A stretch of DNA of 64,000 nt from UBA5026 sp949065595 (GCA_949065595.1 CARSXK010000001.1:60182-124181); one strand, 5' to 3'. Shown: positions 25,816-34,935, numbered from the stretch's first letter. A program made the numbers and translations. Notes: generated by a model from the sequence alone, not told the origin.

Positions 25816-27807
25816 ATGAATAAAAGAAATGTAAAACGCGGAATAATGCCTTACTTCTTTTTACTAATTGTGATTGTAGGTATTATTTACTTTTTCAATA
25901 TCACAAATCAAAAAGTGAATGTGATTAGTTACGATGCATTTATGAAGGAAGTTGCTGGAAATAATGTATCAGAAATTGTGATTACACCAAGAGATCGTGC
26001 AGGTGTATATGAAATTTCTGGTAAATTAAAAAATTATAAAGAAGGAGAAAGTTTCTTTTTCCGTGTACCATTAGCAGAAGAAGTAATGACCAAAATTTTG
26101 GGTGCTGAAGAAACATATGGATTTACCATTCAAACGAAAACCGATCCAGAATCAAGTACCTTTTTACTCTTTTTAGTCAATGTCTTACCAATGGTTATTT
26201 TGGTAGGGGCTGCTTTCTTCTTTATTACACGCCAAATGGGAAATGCCAATAAATCAATGGATTTTGGTAAAAGTAGAGCTCGTTTAAATGAGGATAGTAG
26301 AAAAGTGACTTTTAAACAAGTAGCTGGTTTAACAGAAGAAAAAGAAGAAGTTCAAGAATTAATTGATTTCTTGAAAAATCCGAAAAAGTTCCAAAGATTG
26401 GGAGCAAGAATTCCCAAAGGAGTATTATTGGTAGGGCCTCCTGGAACTGGTAAAACCTTATTGGCACGTGCTGTTGCGGGGGAAGCCAATGTACCATTTT
26501 ACTATATCAGTGGTTCTGATTTCGTAGAACTATTTGTCGGTGTTGGTGCTTCTCGTGTACGTGATATGTTCAAACAAGCCAAACATAATGCCCCATGCTT
26601 AATCTTTATTGATGAAATTGATGCGGTGGGTCGTCAAAGAGGCGCAGGGTTAGGTGGAGGTCACGATGAGCGTGAGCAAACATTGAACCAATTGTTGACA
26701 GAAATGGATGGTTTTGGAGCAAATGAAGGTATCATTATCATTGCAGCTACTAACAGACCAGATGTATTAGATCCTGCACTTTTAAGACCTGGACGTTTTG
26801 ATCGTCAAGTAACTGTCGCATTACCAGATGTAAGAGGAAGAGAAGAAATTTTAGAAGTACATGCAGCCAATAAAATTTTTGCAAAAGATGTAAAATTATC
26901 TAATATTGCTAGAAGAACTGTTGGTATGAGTGGTGCAGATTTAGAGAATTTACTGAATGAGGCTGCTTTATTAGCAGTTAGAAGGAATAAAGATGCAATT
27001 ACGATGTCAGAAATAGATGAAGCTCATGACCGTGTATTAATGGGTCCTGCTAAAAAGAGCCATAAATATACTGAAAGAGAACGTAAAATTGTTGCTTATC
27101 ATGAAGCAGGGCATGCTGTTATGGGAATCAAATTGGATGGTGCCAATGAGGTACAGAAAATCACGATTATCCCACGTGGAGCAGCAGGTGGCTATAATAT
27201 GATGCAACCAAAGGAAGAGACTTATTTATCTACTAAAAAAGAATTGTTGGATCAAATAAGTGGATTATTAGGTGGACGTGTTGCAGAGGAACTTATTTTT
27301 GATGAGATGACTACAGGTGCACAAAACGATTTAGAAAGAGCAACCAAAATTGCCCGTGCTATGATTACTGAATTTGGTATGAGTGATTTGGGACCTGTTC
27401 AATTTGAACATCAAGAATCGAGTGTATTTTTAGGTAGAGATTATAATAAGAGTCGTAATTTCTCTGGTCAAGTTGCTTTTGAGATTGACCAAGAACAAAG
27501 AAGAATTATAAATGAGTGCTATGAAATTACAAAGAAAACCATTTCTGAAAATAAGAAATTGTTGGATTTAATTGCGGAATCTTTATTAGAACATGAGACA
27601 TTAACCAAAGAACAAATTGATTATTTAGTAGAAAATGGTTGTATGCCAAGTCAAGATTCAGAAGTAGACTATAGTAACTTCAAAGAAGCTAGTCTAGAAG
27701 ATTTATCTTTAAGTGAATTAAAAGAACTAGCCAAAGAAAAAGGAATTCCAGGTTATTATAAAATGAACAAAGAGGAATTGAAACAAAAATTAGAAGAGGA
27801 TGAATAG
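25816..27807 (+). CDS. ftsH: ATP-dependent zinc metalloprotease FtsH with C-terminal Rho_N/SAP-like extension
   Basis: Membrane-anchored AAA protease that removes misfolded or regulatory membrane proteins. Two N-terminal membrane helices (about residues 12-28 and 115-138) flank an extracytoplasmic domain. The AAA domain has Walker A GPPGTGKT (207-214), Walker B IFIDEIDAVG and the second region of homology. The zinc site is HEAGH (429-433). Unusually, residues about 623-660 read LSLSELKELAKEKGIPGYYKM followed by KEELKQKL, which matches the Rho N-terminal/SAP-like helical motif and is not part of standard FtsH. Total length 663 aa. A terminator overlaps the stop. Confidence 0.96.
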   Translation: MNKRNVKRGIMPYFFLLIVIVGIIYFFNITNQKVNVISYDAFMKEVAGNNVSEIVITPRDRAGVYEISGKLKNYKEGESFFFRVPLAEEVMTKILGAEETYGFTIQTKTDPESSTFLLFLVNVLPMVILVGAAFFFITRQMGNANKSMDFGKSRARLNEDSRKVTFKQVAGLTEEKEEVQELIDFLKNPKKFQRLGARIPKGVLLVGPPGTGKTLLARAVAGEANVPFYYISGSDFVELFVGVGASRVRDMFKQAKHNAPCLIFIDEIDAVGRQRGAGLGGGHDEREQTLNQLLTEMDGFGANEGIIIIAATNRPDVLDPALLRPGRFDRQVTVALPDVRGREEILEVHAANKIFAKDVKLSNIARRTVGMSGADLENLLNEAALLAVRRNKDAITMSEIDEAHDRVLMGPAKKSHKYTERERKIVAYHEAGHAVMGIKLDGANEVQKITIIPRGAAGGYNMMQPKEETYLSTKKELLDQISGLLGGRVAEELIFDEMTTGAQNDLERATKIARAMITEFGMSDLGPVQFEHQESSVFLGRDYNKSRNFSGQVAFEIDQEQRRIINECYEITKKTISENKKLLDLIAESLLEHETLTKEQIDYLVENGCMPSQDSEVDYSNFKEASLEDLSLSELKELAKEKGIPGYYKMNKEELKQKLEEDE

Positions 27808-27818
27808 TCTTCTTTTTT
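27792..27818 (+). terminator. Terminator after ftsH
   Basis: AGAAGA pairs with TCTTCT around a 10-base loop and runs into six T. It overlaps the ftsH stop codon. Confidence 0.6.
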
Positions 27819-27821
27819 GAT

Positions 27822-27850
27822 TTGACAAGAACCAAAAGAAATGCTAGACT
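27822..27850 (+). promoter_or_regulatory. Sigma-A promoter of the DUF2441-like gene
   Basis: A perfect TTGACA -35 is followed after exactly 17 bases by TAGACT. It lies directly behind the ftsH terminator and 29 bases before the gene start. Confidence 0.75.
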
Positions 27851-27878
27851 ATCTTTTAAAAAAAGGGGGATTAACTAT

Positions 27879-28502
27879 ATGCAAGTTCAAGATAAGGAGT
27901 TGTTTCATTATCATAGAGTAAGATATTATAATGATATATGGCAAGTAGGGAAAGAAATCATCATAGACGAGTCTTTTAATAGTGATTTTTGTAAAATATT
28001 GCAAAATTTTCATACAAGTGTTATTTGTAAAAACGATGAATTAGTCGCTTTTGATTCCGTAATTGAAGGATGTTTAGATGAAGGTTTAAAAAATCAGAAT
28101 TTGAATTATGTGGCAAAAGTAGCAGAGAAGGCACGTAAATTAATTCTGCATATGGGTATTTATAATAGAGAGCTTACTTTAGAAAGATATAGATTAGATC
28201 ATTGCCTGCAATTACCTAGTCGATTACATTCTGTTTGGTTTTGTGATGAGAATGGTCTAGATTATTGGAAGAAACAACTGGGGGGGAACTGTCAACTTAA
28301 ATTATTTCGTGTCTCACTAGATGGAGAGCTATTCTGTTCCAGTGATTATTGGCTTCCCAATCGAAAATTATGTGTAGAACAGATGTATCAAGAAGCAAGT
28401 TTGTATTGGAATCCTCCTTACACAGAAGAATTCGACCGAGAATATTTATTTCAAGGAAAAGTAAAGGTTTTGGAACAATTGCGTATTGATGACAAAAAAT
28501 AA
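27879..28502 (+). CDS. DUF2441-like protein of unknown function
   Basis: A soluble 207-aa protein. It opens ELFHYHRVRYYNDIWQVGKEI and has the central LPSRLHSVWFCDENGLDYWKK followed by LKLFRVSLDGELF, which I recall as the pattern of the DUF2441 family of Bacillota (membership from memory, not checked). The P-S-R-x-x-S-x-x and W patterns resemble an ADP-ribosyltransferase-type fold, but this is inference. I use ATG 27879 behind AAAAGGGGGA; upstream codons lie within the promoter. It has its own promoter and faces a convergent XRE regulator gene. Confidence 0.65.
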   Translation: MQVQDKELFHYHRVRYYNDIWQVGKEIIIDESFNSDFCKILQNFHTSVICKNDELVAFDSVIEGCLDEGLKNQNLNYVAKVAEKARKLILHMGIYNRELTLERYRLDHCLQLPSRLHSVWFCDENGLDYWKKQLGGNCQLKLFRVSLDGELFCSSDYWLPNRKLCVEQMYQEASLYWNPPYTEEFDREYLFQGKVKVLEQLRIDDKK

Positions 28503-28528
28503 AATTAGGAGTATCATTCCCCTAATTT
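28502..28528. terminator. Shared terminator between the DUF2441-like and XRE genes
   Basis: AAATTAGG pairs with CCTAATTT around an 11-base loop. On the - strand it is followed by a long T-rich run, so it mainly ends the XRE transcript; on the + strand the T-run is interrupted. Confidence 0.6.
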
Positions 28529-28746
28529 CGTTGTTTTTCCTTTTTCCTCTTGTTGTTTGTTCTCCCTAGAAGGTAATCCACACTTGTATCATAAAAATCA
28601 GCGAGTCTGATTAATATTTCAGTTGGAATATCATAATTGCCAGTCTCATAATGGGAGTATCCACGTGGTGAAATATTAAGGAAATCGGCAATATCTTTTT
28701 GCTTTAAATCTTTGTCTTCTCGCAAATCTCTTAATCTTTTATACAT
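28522..28746 (-). CDS. XRE-family helix-turn-helix regulator
   Basis: A 74-aa DNA-binding protein. Residues 5-62 form a Cro/C1-type HTH (LRDLREDKDLKQKDIADFL, then GYSHYETGNYDIPTEILIRLADFYDTSVDYLLGRT). The basic C-terminal tail is RKKEKQRN. A strong ribosome site GGAAGGGG precedes the ATG. A TATAAT (- strand) at about 28773-28778 and the 17-bp palindrome at 28782-28798 lie just upstream, suggesting autoregulation. Target genes are unknown; parA lies divergently to its right. Confidence 0.9.
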   Translation of the reverse strand: MYKRLRDLREDKDLKQKDIADFLNISPRGYSHYETGNYDIPTEILIRLADFYDTSVDYLLGRTNNKRKKEKQRN

Positions 28747-28781
28747 ATAATGTCCCCTTCCATAGAGACCATTATATCGAA

Positions 28782-28798
28782 CAAATTTTGAAAATTTG
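28782..28798. promoter_or_regulatory. Palindromic operator candidate for the XRE regulator
   Basis: CAAATTTTGAAAATTTG is a perfect 17-bp palindrome with a central G. It falls in the spacer region of the - strand promoter (TATAAT just downstream), where a bound repressor would block RNA polymerase. The 28799-28998 stretch otherwise holds only the parA promoter region. Confidence 0.5.
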
Positions 28799-28954
28799 CA
28801 AAATTGGAATGAAATAGTCTATATGATGTATCAATTGTTACTTTCCCAATTTATATCATATAAAAGCTTATATATTATGCTAAAAAAGCATCTTAAATTG
28901 TGTATGTTCCATGATAAAGTTGAAAAAGAGATAGTCAAATTCTTTCATATGTGG

Positions 28955-28960
28955 TAAAAT
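28955..28960 (+). promoter_or_regulatory. Probable -10 box for parA-parB
   Basis: TAAAAT preceded by TGTGG gives a near extended -10 about 39 bases before the parA start. The -35 (TAGTCA at 28932) is poor. Confidence 0.35.
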
Positions 28961-28998
28961 ATATGTTAGATTATGTAGATGAGAAAATGGTGATTTAT

Positions 28999-29784
28999 AT
29001 GGGGAAGATAATTGCTTTGGTCAATCAAAAAGGTGGGGTTGGAAAAACAACATCTAGTATCAATTTAGCAGCTTCTTTGGGTGTATTAAAAAAGAAAGTT
29101 TTATTAGTCGATTTAGATCCGCAAGGAAATTCTACCACTGGTGTTGGAATTGGTAAAACCGATTATGATAAAAGTATTTATGAATTGTTAAAAGATGAAG
29201 CAGCATTAAAGGAAGTCATTATCAAAACAAAATTTAAGAATTTATATGTCATCCCAGCAACGATTAATTTGGCGGGTGTTGATTTTGAATTAATGGAAAA
29301 AAGCAAAATGGATCCTGATTTTACAAGGGGAGCGCAATTAAAAAAATATCTCGATCAAACAAAAGATTTGTTTGATTATATTATTATAGATTGTCCACCA
29401 TCTTTGGGTATTTTAACAACCAATGCACTTACTGCTGCAGATTCTGTCATTATTCCTGTACAATGTGAATTTTTTGCATTGGAGGGAATTATGCAATTAT
29501 TGAATACTATTATGTTAGCGCAAAAAAATCTAAATCCAACTTTGAATATTGAAGGAGTTTTATTGACTATGTTAGATAGTAGAACTAATTTAGGGCTAGA
29601 AGTAGTAGAAGATATTAAAAGTTACTTTAGAGAAAAGGTATATGATACCATTATTCCGAGGTTAGTTCGTTTATCAGAAGCACCAAGTCATGGGAAACCA
29701 ATTATTTCATATGATCCACAAAGTCGTGGAACTGAAGCTTATCTCAATTTGGCAAAGGAAGTGATTGAACGAAATGGAAACTAA
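28999..29784 (+). CDS. parA: Chromosome-partitioning ATPase ParA (Soj)
   Basis: Deviant-Walker ATPase that moves origins apart and, in Bacillus, modulates DnaA. The 261-aa protein opens MGKIIALVNQKGGVGKTTSS, with the signature lysine of the deviant Walker A (KGGVGKTT), and has LLVDLDPQGNST and the IIIDCPPSLG motif. I use ATG 28999, eight bases after GGTGA; the in-frame extension to 28951 overlaps the promoter. The parB start lies inside its last codons. Confidence 0.96.
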   Translation: MGKIIALVNQKGGVGKTTSSINLAASLGVLKKKVLLVDLDPQGNSTTGVGIGKTDYDKSIYELLKDEAALKEVIIKTKFKNLYVIPATINLAGVDFELMEKSKMDPDFTRGAQLKKYLDQTKDLFDYIIIDCPPSLGILTTNALTAADSVIIPVQCEFFALEGIMQLLNTIMLAQKNLNPTLNIEGVLLTMLDSRTNLGLEVVEDIKSYFREKVYDTIIPRLVRLSEAPSHGKPIISYDPQSRGTEAYLNLAKEVIERNGN

Positions 29785-30655
29785 AAAAAGAGCATTAGGG
29801 CGTGGGCTAGAACAATTATTTAACAATGAAAATTTAGATGTAGATACCATTGAACGTACGATATATGAAACCGCAACCAATGAAGAAATTGTGGAGTTGA
29901 ATATTGATGATTTGCGTGCCAATCCTTATCAGCCGCGTAAGGTATTTGATGAAGTAGCATTGAAAGAACTTGCTGTTTCGATCAAAGAACATGGTGTATT
30001 TCAACCAATTATTGTGAAAAAAAGCATTAAAGGATATGAAATCATTGCGGGAGAACGTCGCGTGCGTGCAAGTAAACTTGCTGGATTAGAAAAAGTACCA
30101 GCTATCATACGTAGTTTTTCTGATGAGCAGATGATGGAAATTGCTTTGCTTGAGAACTTGCAACGCGAGAATTTAAGTGCAATTGAAGAGGCTCATGCAT
30201 ACAAATTGATGATTGAGAAGTTAGAACTTACTCAAGAAGAACTTTCTTTGAAAGTTGGAAAAAGTAGAAGTCATATTACTAATATGATAGGATTGCTTCG
30301 TCTTCCTAAAGATATTCAAGATATGGTAAATGATTCTAAACTTACTATGGGTCATGCTCGTGTGTTAAGTAAATTCAATGATGAAAAACAAATGCGTGAA
30401 ATGGCAGATAAAATCGTGAATGAAAAATTCTCGGTTCGTGAAATTGAATCATTGACGGATTCTAATGAATTTGAAAGAAATGTTAAAATTCAGAAAAGAA
30501 AGCAACCAGAAGCCAAAGAATTTAAGTATGTGGAAGATTTATTAAGTGAGAAACTAGATGCAAAAGTCAAAATTCGTGATAAAAAAATCGAAATCTCTTT
30601 TATTTCGGTTGCTGATTTGAATCGTATTTTAGAAATTATTGACATCAAAGAATAA
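29774..30655 (+). CDS. parB: Chromosome-partitioning CTPase ParB (Spo0J)
   Basis: Binds parS and spreads as a CTP-dependent clamp. The 293-aa protein starts KKRALGRGLEQLF, has the N-terminal CTP-binding box ending GERRVRASKLAG, the NLQRENLSAIEEA motif, a helix-turn-helix (LSLKVGKSRSHITNMIGLLRLP) and a C-terminal dimerisation region. Start ATG 29774 overlaps parA by 11 bases. No noc paralogue is present in the window. Its five sites lie 24-26 kb away near gyrA/dnaX. Confidence 0.96.
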   Translation: METKKRALGRGLEQLFNNENLDVDTIERTIYETATNEEIVELNIDDLRANPYQPRKVFDEVALKELAVSIKEHGVFQPIIVKKSIKGYEIIAGERRVRASKLAGLEKVPAIIRSFSDEQMMEIALLENLQRENLSAIEEAHAYKLMIEKLELTQEELSLKVGKSRSHITNMIGLLRLPKDIQDMVNDSKLTMGHARVLSKFNDEKQMREMADKIVNEKFSVREIESLTDSNEFERNVKIQKRKQPEAKEFKYVEDLLSEKLDAKVKIRDKKIEISFISVADLNRILEIIDIKE

Positions 30656-30671
30656 ACAAGGGGGCCAATTG

Positions 30672-30854
30672 ATGCAAGATTATAAATTGGGTAGTATTGT
30701 AATTATGAAAAAACCGCATCCATGTGGAACCAATGAATGGGAAATCATTCGCGTAGGTGCAGATATCAAAATTAAATGTGTAAAATGTGGGAGAAGCGTG
30801 ATGATTCCACGAATAGAATTCAACAAAAAGTTGAAAAAGGTAACTACCTATTAG
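30672..30854 (+). CDS. DUF951-family protein (YyzM-like)
   Basis: A 60-aa protein with the DUF951 layout: YKLGSIVIMKKPHPCGTNEW, then the IKCVKCGRSVMIPRIEF part, with a C...CxxC set likely to bind zinc. Bacillus subtilis YyzM lies in the same place between spo0J and ychF. ATG 30672 follows AAGGGGG. The function is unknown; the conserved linkage suggests a role with DNA or ribosome biology, but that is inference. Confidence 0.85.
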   Translation: MQDYKLGSIVIMKKPHPCGTNEWEIIRVGADIKIKCVKCGRSVMIPRIEFNKKLKKVTTY

Positions 30855-30862
30855 GAGGTATT

Positions 30863-32389
30863 ATGGCTAGAAATAAAGAAAAAAAAGATCGAAAAAAAGG
30901 CCCTGTTCTTGTCATTGGATTAATGACACTTGTGATTGTATTGTTAAGTTTCCTATTTTCGACTCTAGAAATTGAAGGATCGCAAACGACAATTGCCAAT
31001 GGTACTTTGGAATCTTCTTTGGTAACAGTTAAAAATGTATTGAGTGTTGATGGTTTTCGCTTTATGATTGGAAATGCTGTTTCTAATTTTAAATTATTAG
31101 AACCTCTTGTTTATTTAATCATTTCTTTGATTGGAATTGGTATTTGTGAAAAAAGTGGTTTTTTAAAAGTTTTATTTGGGCCACTTCGTAAAGTGAAATT
31201 AAATCTTGTGATTTATATTACTATTTTAATGGGAATGATTAGTACAGTCATGGGGGATTATAGTTATATCTTTTTAACTCCATTGATTGGTGTTATGTAT
31301 AAATATATTGGAAAAAATCCAGTGTTAGGAATTTTGACTTTATATTTAGGAATTACTTTAGGATATGGAACAGGCATAATTTTTAATTATAATGACCATT
31401 TGATTGGGATGTTATCACAAGATTCTGCACAATTAACAGTGGATCCCAATTATAAATATAGCTTATTTTCTAATTTGTATATTATGATTATTTCGACCAT
31501 TGTGGTTTCCTTGTTATCTACTTTTGTGATTGACAAATTTTTGGTACCAAAATTAGCAGTTCGGCACACAGTGGAAGAAGAGGAACTTAATGTTTCCAAA
31601 AAAGCAATGGTAGCTTCTTTGGGATTTGGACTTTGTTACATTGTGTTTATTATTTACATGATTTTACCATTGAAGTCACCTTTATCTGGAATTTTGTTGG
31701 ATCATAGTGCACAACGATATATGGATCAATTATTGGGAACAAATTCCCCTTTTGGAAATGGGTTAGTTCTTATTATTACCTTTTTATTTATAATATTTGG
31801 ATATATATATGGAAAGGTATCTGGAAATATTAAAAACGGTAGTGAATTTAGTTTGGGCTTATCCAAAAATTTTGAAGGTTTGGGCTTTTTATTTGTAATT
31901 ACCTTTTTTGCCTCACAGATGTTCGCAATATTGGATTGGTCTAATTTAGGAACTGTGGTTGCTTGTCGGTTAACAGAATTCTTAAATGGATTACAATTTT
32001 CGGGGATTATATTGATTGTTGTTTTCTTTATTGTTGTGATATTGATGAGTATTTTGTTACCAGGAACCATGCAGAAATGGAATTTACTTTATCCTACTGT
32101 AATACCGCTTTTTATGCGTTCTAATATTACCCCAGGCTTTACACAGTTTATTTTCAAAATTGCAGATGGTATTGGGAAATCTATCACACCTATGTTTATT
32201 TACTTTATCATTATGCTTGCTTTTTTAGAAAAATATAGGACAGATGAGAATCATCAAATTAGTGTATTTGGTACATTAAAACTTATTTTACCTTGTATTA
32301 TAATGATTGCAGGCATTTGGTTACTGTTAATTATACTATGGTATGTCATTGGAATTCCAATTGGAATTGGTACCTATATTACTTTATAA
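30863..32389 (+). CDS. AbgT-family transporter
   Basis: Integral membrane protein of 508 aa with roughly 11-12 hydrophobic helices. Family marks are IGIGICEKSGFLKVL, the MISTVMGDYSYIFLTPLIG segment and the C-terminal ITPMFIYFIIMLAFLEKYR. AbgT members export or import p-aminobenzoyl-glutamate and some export sulfonamides. ATG 30863 follows an ideal AGGAGGT; the earlier in-frame start lies inside the preceding gene. It is inserted between the parAB-yyzM and ychF genes, which are adjacent in relatives. Confidence 0.85.
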   Translation: MARNKEKKDRKKGPVLVIGLMTLVIVLLSFLFSTLEIEGSQTTIANGTLESSLVTVKNVLSVDGFRFMIGNAVSNFKLLEPLVYLIISLIGIGICEKSGFLKVLFGPLRKVKLNLVIYITILMGMISTVMGDYSYIFLTPLIGVMYKYIGKNPVLGILTLYLGITLGYGTGIIFNYNDHLIGMLSQDSAQLTVDPNYKYSLFSNLYIMIISTIVVSLLSTFVIDKFLVPKLAVRHTVEEEELNVSKKAMVASLGFGLCYIVFIIYMILPLKSPLSGILLDHSAQRYMDQLLGTNSPFGNGLVLIITFLFIIFGYIYGKVSGNIKNGSEFSLGLSKNFEGLGFLFVITFFASQMFAILDWSNLGTVVACRLTEFLNGLQFSGIILIVVFFIVVILMSILLPGTMQKWNLLYPTVIPLFMRSNITPGFTQFIFKIADGIGKSITPMFIYFIIMLAFLEKYRTDENHQISVFGTLKLILPCIIMIAGIWLLLIILWYVIGIPIGIGTYITL

Positions 32390-32417
32390 GAGTGTTGTTA
32401 TAACATTCTTTTTTTTT
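32389..32417 (+). terminator. Terminator after the AbgT gene
   Basis: AGAGTGTT pairs with AACATTCT (one G-U pair, 5-base loop) followed by nine T. Confidence 0.75.
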
Positions 32418-32428
32418 CATTAGAAAGA

Positions 32429-32437
32429 TGGTATAAT
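32429..32437 (+). promoter_or_regulatory. Extended -10 promoter for ychF
   Basis: TGGTATAAT, a perfect extended -10, lies 22 bases before the ychF start and just after the upstream terminator. Confidence 0.6.
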
Positions 32438-32459
32438 GAAGAGGAAATGAGGTGATTGT

Positions 32460-33557
32460 ATGAGTTTAACTGCAGGGATTGTTGGTCTACCAAATGTAGG
32501 GAAATCGACTTTATTTAACGCTATTACCAAGAAAAATATATTAGCTGCCAATTATCCATTCGCAACCATTGATCCAAATGTAGGAGTGGTTACTGTTCCA
32601 GATAAGCGACTTGAATTTTTAGAAAATTTGTATCATCCGGAAAAAATGATACCTACTACTTTTGAATTTACAGATATTGCTGGATTAGTAAAAGGAGCAT
32701 CGACTGGAGAAGGTTTGGGTAATCAATTTTTGAGTCATATTCGTGAAGTAGATGCGATTTGTGAAGTAGTGCGTTGTTTTAATGACAAAAATATTATCCA
32801 CGTAGAAGGGGATGTAGACCCATTACGAGATATTGAAATTATCAATGTGGAATTGATGCTTGCAGATTTGGAAATAGTGGAAACTAGACTTTCTCGTATT
32901 GGAAAAAAAGCTGCAATGACAAAAGATAAAGAAACCAAATTTGAAGTAGATTTACTTACAAAGATAAAGGAAAATTTAGAACAAAATATTCCTTTAAGAC
33001 AAGTTGCATTTGATGAAGAAGAGCTCAAATTCATCAAACCATTCCATCTACTTACGTTAAAGCCTATTATTTATATGGCCAATGTAAGTGCGGAAGATTT
33101 ATTAGAAGAGAATACTTATGTAGGTGAAGTGAGAGCCTATGCGAAACAAGATAATGCACAGGTTATTGTAGTTTGTGCACAAATGGAATCAGAATTGGCA
33201 GAATTGAATGAAGAAGATAAAATGGCATTTTTAAATGATTTAGGGATTATTGAAAGTGGTTTGGATCAATTAATTCATGCGACTTATTCATTATTAGGAC
33301 TTGCGACTTATTTTACAGCTGGGTCTGATGAATGCCGTGCATGGACATTTCGTAAAGGGATGAAAGCACCTGAATGTGCGGGAATTATTCATAGTGATTT
33401 TGAGCGTGGGTTTATTCGAGCAGAAGTAATGAGTTATGAGGATTTGGAAAAATATGAATCAGAAGTAAAGGTGAAAGAAGCGGGACGTATGCGATTGGAA
33501 GGAAAGGAATATATTATGAATGACGGAGACATTTGTCACTTCCGTTTCAATGTATAG
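32460..33557 (+). CDS. ychF: Redox-regulated ATPase YchF (Obg-related)
   Basis: Ribosome-associated P-loop ATPase of the YchF/OLA1 family, 365 aa, standard length. G1 reads GLPNVGKSTLFNA, G3 DIAGLVKGAS, and the ATP-specific G4 replacement occurs in YMANVSAEDLL. The C-terminal TGS domain reads TYFTAGSDECRAWTFRKGMKAPECAG, ending EYIMNDGDICHFRFNV. The start has GAGGTGATT upstream. It is syntenic with parB in Bacillus. Confidence 0.97.
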   Translation: MSLTAGIVGLPNVGKSTLFNAITKKNILAANYPFATIDPNVGVVTVPDKRLEFLENLYHPEKMIPTTFEFTDIAGLVKGASTGEGLGNQFLSHIREVDAICEVVRCFNDKNIIHVEGDVDPLRDIEIINVELMLADLEIVETRLSRIGKKAAMTKDKETKFEVDLLTKIKENLEQNIPLRQVAFDEEELKFIKPFHLLTLKPIIYMANVSAEDLLEENTYVGEVRAYAKQDNAQVIVVCAQMESELAELNEEDKMAFLNDLGIIESGLDQLIHATYSLLGLATYFTAGSDECRAWTFRKGMKAPECAGIIHSDFERGFIRAEVMSYEDLEKYESEVKVKEAGRMRLEGKEYIMNDGDICHFRFNV

Positions 33558-33560
33558 AAT

Positions 33561-34298
33561 ATGTTAAGGGAATTTTTTCTAGACGAAAAACCAGGGATTC
33601 CTTTTCAATTATTTGGTAGTATACATTTTGGTTGTTTAGCTGTACTTTTGATTGCACTTTTGATGATTTATAAATATCGTCATCGAATTCGACATATCAA
33701 TGACATCCATAAAAAGAAAATAAGATATATTATGTTTATCATTTTAATTAGTAATATGCTTATTTATTACGGTAGCTACATTTATTATGGAGTATATGAT
33801 GTTAGAGTTCACTTGCCACTACATTTTTGTTTTATTGCTGGGAATTTATTTATGGTATATTTGCTTACGAAAAGCAAAAAACTCTATCATATTGTATTTT
33901 TTCTTACTTTTATAGGCCCATTGCCAGCAGTGATTTATCCAAATTTGGTAAGTAGTTTCGATTATTTTGTATTTTATCAATATTTTATTAGTCATCATTT
34001 GCTAATGATATTTAGTTATTTTATTTTGTATATGGATGATCATACCATTGGCTTGAATGATGTATTTTGGACATACATATGGGCAAATGTCATTTTTATT
34101 ACGATGATGATTGTCAATTATATATTTGGAACAAATTATATTATGTCAAATGAATTACCTGCACATATATATACTTTGTTTCCAATTCTTCGTAAGGTGA
34201 GTCCTGTGCCCATATTAGAGTTAGTAGGAATTACAGTTGTAATGATTTTGTATATTCCTGTATATATTAAAAATAAGGAGGATCGACATGGAAATTAG
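33561..34298 (+). CDS. YwaF-family integral membrane protein
   Basis: A 245-aa protein with about six to seven membrane helices. The N-terminal FQLFGSIHFGCLAVLL and the mid-protein LPLHFCFIAGNLFMVYLL are typical of the YwaF (TIGR02206-type) family. Function unknown. It starts four bases after ychF and overlaps the next gene by 11 bases, so the three genes ychF-ywaF-BI-1 look cotranscribed. Confidence 0.75.
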   Translation: MLREFFLDEKPGIPFQLFGSIHFGCLAVLLIALLMIYKYRHRIRHINDIHKKKIRYIMFIILISNMLIYYGSYIYYGVYDVRVHLPLHFCFIAGNLFMVYLLTKSKKLYHIVFFLTFIGPLPAVIYPNLVSSFDYFVFYQYFISHHLLMIFSYFILYMDDHTIGLNDVFWTYIWANVIFITMMIVNYIFGTNYIMSNELPAHIYTLFPILRKVSPVPILELVGITVVMILYIPVYIKNKEDRHGN

Positions 34299-34935
34299 TA
34301 AAGTAATGTCAAAGGTGTTTTTATGGATGTTTTTAGGTCTTGTTGTCACATTTGGAACGGGGTATTATGTTTCTACACAAGAAAATATGTTATATAATAT
34401 TTTTTCCAATGGAATGTATTTTTTCTTAATCATTGCAGAATTTGTTTTAGTGGTTGTGCTGTCTGCACGAGTACGTAAAATGAATCCAATGACGGCTAAA
34501 ATTATGTTTTTGTTATATTCTTTTGTAACAGGTTTAACATTCGCATCTATTTTTGTTGCATTTGAGTTAGAATCAATTATGTTTGTCTTTTTAATATCAG
34601 CCATCTTGTTTGGATTATTTGCGATATTTGGGCATTTTACGAAGTTAGATTTGACCGAAATTAGTACGTTTTTATTGATGGCTTTAATTGGAATTATCAT
34701 TTGTATTATTGTCAATTATTTTATTGGTAGTGAAACATTTGATATGGTAATTTCTTGTATTAGTGTACTGGTCTTTTTGGGATTTACAGCTTATGATATC
34801 CAAAAAATTAAGGTATTAAGTTACAATTTTGAAAAGGAAGATAATTTAGCGATTATTGGAGCATTAGAATTGTATTTAGATTTTATTAATATCTTTTTAG
34901 ACTTATTAAGATTATTTGGAAAATCAAATGATTAG
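34288..34935 (+). CDS. Bax inhibitor-1/YccA family membrane protein
   Basis: A 215-aa protein with seven predicted membrane helices. The opening MSKVFLWMFLGLVVTFGTGY and the C-terminal FTAYDIQKIK...ALELYLDFINIFLDLLRLFG are hallmarks of the BI-1 (UPF0005) family, including the acidic di-Asp-like C-terminal helix region implicated in calcium leak. The start lies within the end of the ywaF-like gene behind AAGGAGG. A terminator follows directly. Confidence 0.9.
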   Translation: MEISKVMSKVFLWMFLGLVVTFGTGYYVSTQENMLYNIFSNGMYFFLIIAEFVLVVVLSARVRKMNPMTAKIMFLLYSFVTGLTFASIFVAFELESIMFVFLISAILFGLFAIFGHFTKLDLTEISTFLLMALIGIIICIIVNYFIGSETFDMVISCISVLVFLGFTAYDIQKIKVLSYNFEKEDNLAIIGALELYLDFINIFLDLLRLFGKSND

